DNA of 7,363 nucleotides from Pseudomonadota bacterium (lineage in GTDB: Bacteria; Pseudomonadota; Alphaproteobacteria; Rhizobiales; Devosiaceae). Within the stretch, counting starts at the first letter, position 1; each line of letters starts with the position of its first letter. The stretch lies in contig JAEYYP010000199.1 in NCBI GenBank assembly GCA_023428425.1, positions 1-7,363 of the forward strand, in the 5' to 3' direction. This document shows positions 4,805 through 7,363 of the stretch, piece after piece. The notes beneath the pieces were generated by a model, which was given only the letters and a program-made list of their open reading frames with translations, made no database searches and had not been told where the DNA came from. Both the position numbers and the translations under genes were made by a program.

Positions 4805-6790
4805 ATGTCTGATCCCACCGCCACCGCCACGGCCGGCGACCGTCTGGCCAAGGTCATTGCCCGATCGGGCCTCTGCTCGCGCCGCGACGCCGAAGGCTGG
4901 ATCAAGGATGGCCGCGTCACCGTCAACGGCAAGAAGGTGCTGACGCCCGCCTTCAACGTTTCCGACAAGGACCGGATCAAGGTCGATGGCGAGCCGCTCG
5001 CCGCCCGCCAGGGCACCCGCGTCTGGCTCTACCACAAGCCCGCCGGCCTCGTGGTGACCGAGAAGGACCCCGAAGGCCGCCCCACCATCTTCGAAGCGCT
5101 CGACGAAAAGGGCCTGCCCCGCGTCGTTTCCATCGGCCGGCTCGACATCAACACCGAGGGCCTGCTGCTCGTCACCAACGATGGCGGCCTCAAGCGCGTC
5201 CTCGAACTCCCGGCCACCGGCTGGCTGCGCCGCTATCGCGTCCGCGCCTTCGGCCAGGTGACGCAGGAGCAGCTCGACGGGCTCAAGGACGGTATCGAGT
5301 TCGAGGGCGTGCAGTACGGCCCCATCGAGGCCCAGCTCGAACGCGCCCAGGGCTCCAACACCTGGATGGTGCTCTCTCTGCGCGAAGGCAAGAACCGCGA
5401 GGTCAAGAACGTCCTCGCCGCGCTCGGCCTGCAGGTGAACCGCCTGATCCGCGTCTCCTACGGACCGTTCCAGCTCGGCGACCTCGCCGAGGGTGAAGTC
5501 GAGACCGTGCCCGCCCGCGTCCTGCGCGAGCAGCTCGGCCGCCGCCTCGCTGACGAGGCCGGCGCCGATTTCGACAGCGACATGCCCGAGGTCGCGGCGC
5601 AGAAGAAGAAAGCCACCAATCCCAGGCTGCGTGCCGCGGCTCCCGGCAAGGCGCCGCTTGCCAAGGACTCGCCCCGTACCTCCGGGCGCGACAGGGGCTT
5701 CCGCTTCGAGGACGATGATTCCGAGGCGCTCGCCGCCGCAGCGCGCGAGGCTGCGCCGCGGCAGGATCGCCCCGGCCGTGCTCCCAAGCGCCCTGCCAGG
5801 CCGGTAGAGGCCCGCGAGGAACGCGAGCGCGACATCCGCGTCGTCCATTTCGACGATGGCACCGAAGGCGAGCACGAGGTGAAGCGCCAGCGCTCCGGCG
5901 GCGACAAGCGCTGGGATCCCGATGACAGCTCGGCCGCCAATTTCGGCCGCCCCGCCCACCATGACGTGAAGGCCCGCAAGCCCCGCGAGGAGGGTGGCGA
6001 AGAGCGCCCGCGCAAGAGTTTTGGCGCCAAGCCTGGTCCTGGCGGCAAGGCATTCGGTGACAAGAAGTTCGGCGACCGTCCGGCCCGCTCCGGCGATCGC
6101 AAGTTCGGCGACAAGCCCTTCGGTGGACCGAAGAAGTTCACCGACAAGCCGGGTTTCGGCAATCGCGGTCGGGCCCGCGCCGCCGGCGAGGGTGACGACC
6201 AGCGCCCGGCCCGCAGCTTCGCGTCGCGTACCCGCTCGGCCCGCCCCTTCGACGACGGCGGCGATGCCCGCCCGCCGCGCAAGAGCTTCGGCGACAAGCC
6301 CTTCGGTGATCGCAAGCCGTTCAGTCGCGGCCCGCGCGAGGATGGCGACCGTCCGCGCAAGTCTTTCGGGGACAAGAAGTTCGGTGACAAGCCGTCCTTC
6401 GCCAAGAAGCCCTACACGCCGCGCCCCGACGGCGCCGAACGCCCTGCCCGCAACTTCGGCGACAAGAAGCCGTACACGCCGCGCAGCGAGGCCGGTGATC
6501 GTCCCGCCCGCACCTATACGCCGCGACCCGACGGCGGCGAGCGGCCGGCGCGGTCATACGGCGACAAGAAGCCCTTCGGCACCCGCCCACCGCGCGAAGG
6601 CGGCACCCGGCCGCCCAGGGAAGGTGGCGATCGCCCCTCCCGCACCTACACCGCCGGCACCAAGCCCTCCTTCGGCAGCAAACCAGGTGGCAAGCCCTAC
6701 GCCGGCAAGCCCGGTGGCTCGCGTCCGTCGTCGGGGGGTACTCGTCCCGGTGGCGACAAGCCGCGCGGCCCGCGCAAGCCGCGCCCGTAA
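4805..6790 (+). CDS. rluB: rRNA pseudouridine synthase, RluB/RsuA family, with long disordered basic tail
   Basis: This 661-residue protein should convert a specific uridine in rRNA to pseudouridine; RluB of E. coli acts on 23S U2605. An S4 RNA-binding domain occupies about 11-65 (RLAKVIARSGLCSRRDAEGWI, VTVNGKKV). The RsuA-type catalytic domain spans about 72-245, with the catalytic aspartate D114 in GRLDINTEGLLLVTNDG and the late family motif EGKNREVKNVLAALG at 194-208. From about 262 to the end the chain is low-complexity, rich in Lys, Arg, Gly, Pro, Asp and Phe, and surely disordered. It carries repeated FGDK and YTPRPDG units; a less repetitive island DIRVVHFDDGTEGEHEVKR sits at 343-361. 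E. coli RluB is under 300 residues, so the tail more than doubles the enzyme. Extended tails are common in alphaproteobacterial homologues as I recall. Whether the target is the RluB site or another RsuA-family site cannot be settled here. Confidence 0.9.
   Translation: MSDPTATATAGDRLAKVIARSGLCSRRDAEGWIKDGRVTVNGKKVLTPAFNVSDKDRIKVDGEPLAARQGTRVWLYHKPAGLVVTEKDPEGRPTIFEALDEKGLPRVVSIGRLDINTEGLLLVTNDGGLKRVLELPATGWLRRYRVRAFGQVTQEQLDGLKDGIEFEGVQYGPIEAQLERAQGSNTWMVLSLREGKNREVKNVLAALGLQVNRLIRVSYGPFQLGDLAEGEVETVPARVLREQLGRRLADEAGADFDSDMPEVAAQKKKATNPRLRAAAPGKAPLAKDSPRTSGRDRGFRFEDDDSEALAAAAREAAPRQDRPGRAPKRPARPVEAREERERDIRVVHFDDGTEGEHEVKRQRSGGDKRWDPDDSSAANFGRPAHHDVKARKPREEGGEERPRKSFGAKPGPGGKAFGDKKFGDRPARSGDRKFGDKPFGGPKKFTDKPGFGNRGRARAAGEGDDQRPARSFASRTRSARPFDDGGDARPPRKSFGDKPFGDRKPFSRGPREDGDRPRKSFGDKKFGDKPSFAKKPYTPRPDGAERPARNFGDKKPYTPRSEAGDRPARTYTPRPDGGERPARSYGDKKPFGTRPPREGGTRPPREGGDRPSRTYTAGTKPSFGSKPGGKPYAGKPGGSRPSSGGTRPGGDKPRGPRKPRP
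6014..6574 (+). repeat. Degenerate coding repeats (FGDK and YTPRPDG units) in the pseudouridine synthase tail
   Basis: Residues 404-590 carry recurring K-x-FGDK-x-FGD units, as in AFGDKKFGDR, SFGDKPFGDR and SFGDKKFGDK. A 20-residue unit, YTPRPDG-[A/G]-ERPAR-[N/S]-[F/Y]-GDKKP, occurs at 537-556 and 571-590, with a shortened copy YTPRSEAGDRPAR at 557-569. At DNA level, bases 6104-6125 and 6287-6308 are identical over 22 bp. This points to expansion by internal duplication. Confidence 0.8.
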
Positions 6791-6793
6791 GCC

Positions 6794-7351
6794 ATGCGCA
6801 TCGTCGCTGGCAAGTTTCGCGGCAAGGCGCTGCTCTCGCCCTCCGACGGGAGCGTCCGCCCCACGTCTGATCGGGCCCGCGAGGCCATGTTCAACATTCT
6901 CGCGAGCCGTATCGGCGTGCATCTCGATGGCCTGAAGGTCCTCGATCTGTTCGCCGGCACCGGCGCGCTGGGCCTCGAAGCCCTGTCGCGCGGTGCGCAG
7001 TCGGCAGTCTTCGTTGATACTGGCGCTGAGGCCCGGGGCCTTGTCCGCGACCACATCGAGTCCTTCGGCATAGCCGGCATCGCCAAGCTGCTTCGCCGCG
7101 ACGCCACCGCGCTCGGCGCCGCCGGCACCATGGGCCCCTTCGACCTCGTCTTCCTCGATCCGCCCTACAACAAGGGCCTCGGCGAACTGGCCCTGGCCTC
7201 CCTCCGCGACGGCAACTGGCTCGCTCCCGACGCCACGATCGTACTGGAAGAAGCCAGCGAAGCCACGGTCACGCTGCCGGAAGGCTTCACCCTCGACGAC
7301 CGCCGCGAATACGGCGCCGCCGCGCTGCACTTCATCAGCCCAAGGCCCTGA
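6794..7351 (+). CDS. rsmD: 16S rRNA (guanine(966)-N2)-methyltransferase
   Basis: The 185-residue product matches RsmD, which uses S-adenosylmethionine to make m2G966 in 16S rRNA (E. coli numbering) on the assembled small subunit. The N-terminus MRIVAGKFRGKAL and the following RPTSDRAREAMFNIL (22-36) are family signatures. The SAM-binding motif I is DLFAGTGALGLEALSRGA (51-68), and the catalytic motif IV is DPPY (122-125) in FLDPPYNKG. The length is typical for the family (about 180-200). The ATG lies 3 bp after the TAA of the pseudouridine synthase gene, with no clear Shine-Dalgarno, so translation is probably coupled to that gene. Both neighbours modify rRNA, so the pair looks like a ribosome-maturation operon. 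The gene is complete, with TGA at 7349-7351. Confidence 0.95.
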   Translation: MRIVAGKFRGKALLSPSDGSVRPTSDRAREAMFNILASRIGVHLDGLKVLDLFAGTGALGLEALSRGAQSAVFVDTGAEARGLVRDHIESFGIAGIAKLLRRDATALGAAGTMGPFDLVFLDPPYNKGLGELALASLRDGNWLAPDATIVLEEASEATVTLPEGFTLDDRREYGAAALHFISPRP

Positions 7352-7363
7352 CCTCGCCTTGGT

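Noticed and set aside
4033..5016. 327-codon minus-strand open frame around the lipoprotein gene
   Set aside because: It is antisense to the lipobox protein and the start of the pseudouridine synthase, without motifs or a convincing ribosome-binding site.
4610..5962. 450-codon minus-strand open frame over the lipoprotein end and pseudouridine synthase gene
   Set aside because: It overlaps two genes with clear motifs, has no recognisable domain and fits a GC-codon shadow.
6014..6574. Repeats in the pseudouridine synthase tail as a CRISPR or intergenic tandem array
   Set aside because: The units stay in frame, encode FGDK/YTPRPDG peptides with third-position variation and have no uniform repeat-spacer pattern, so they are coding repeats.
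5994..6935. 313-codon plus-strand frame rich in Arg, Ala, Ser and Pro
   Set aside because: It is an out-of-frame reading of the repeat tail and of rsmD, and the low-complexity composition follows from the repeats.
6554..7330. 258-codon minus-strand frame opposite rsmD
   Set aside because: rsmD carries the SAM-binding and DPPY motifs on the plus strand; the opposite frame shows none.

Overview
The window is GC-rich DNA with strongly C/G-ending codons from a bacterium, most likely an alphaproteobacterium of the Hyphomicrobiales (Rhizobiales, perhaps Devosia-like). That placement is an inference from protein style and gene order; no rRNA or other decisive marker is present. All supported genes lie on the + strand and cover nearly the whole window. 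This is a core housekeeping region: I see no phage, transposase, CRISPR array, toxin-antitoxin or defence genes.

Layout: (1) 1-213, the last 70 codons of ribF (riboflavin kinase/FAD synthetase). (2) 214-296, a short leader with a GC hairpin and a perfect 12-bp palindrome just before the ileS start. (3) 297-3356, ileS (isoleucyl-tRNA synthetase, 1019 aa). (4) 3357-3537, an intergenic palindromic repeat with nested inverted arms and a triple 11-bp mini-hairpin array. (5) 3538-4008, lspA (lipoprotein signal peptidase). (6) 4087-4719, an uncharacterised lipoprotein with a clear lipobox. (7) 4805-6790, an RluB/RsuA-type rRNA pseudouridine synthase with a disordered, basic, repeat-rich tail of about 400 residues. 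(8) 6794-7351, rsmD (16S rRNA guanine-N2 methyltransferase), 3 bp after the preceding stop. The last 12 bases hold nothing I can call.

The order ribF-ileS-lspA is a classic bacterial cluster, also found in E. coli, linking flavin cofactor synthesis, tRNA charging and lipoprotein maturation. The lipoprotein after lspA would itself be an LspA substrate. The rluB-rsmD pair places two rRNA modification enzymes in one probable translationally coupled unit. The most notable points are: loss of three of the four zinc-ligand positions in the IleS C-terminus; a patch of atypical codons plus extra residues in the IleS editing-domain region; the architecture of the ileS-lspA repeat; and the long FGDK/YTPRPDG repeat tail of the pseudouridine synthase. 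I found no convincing new multi-gene system.
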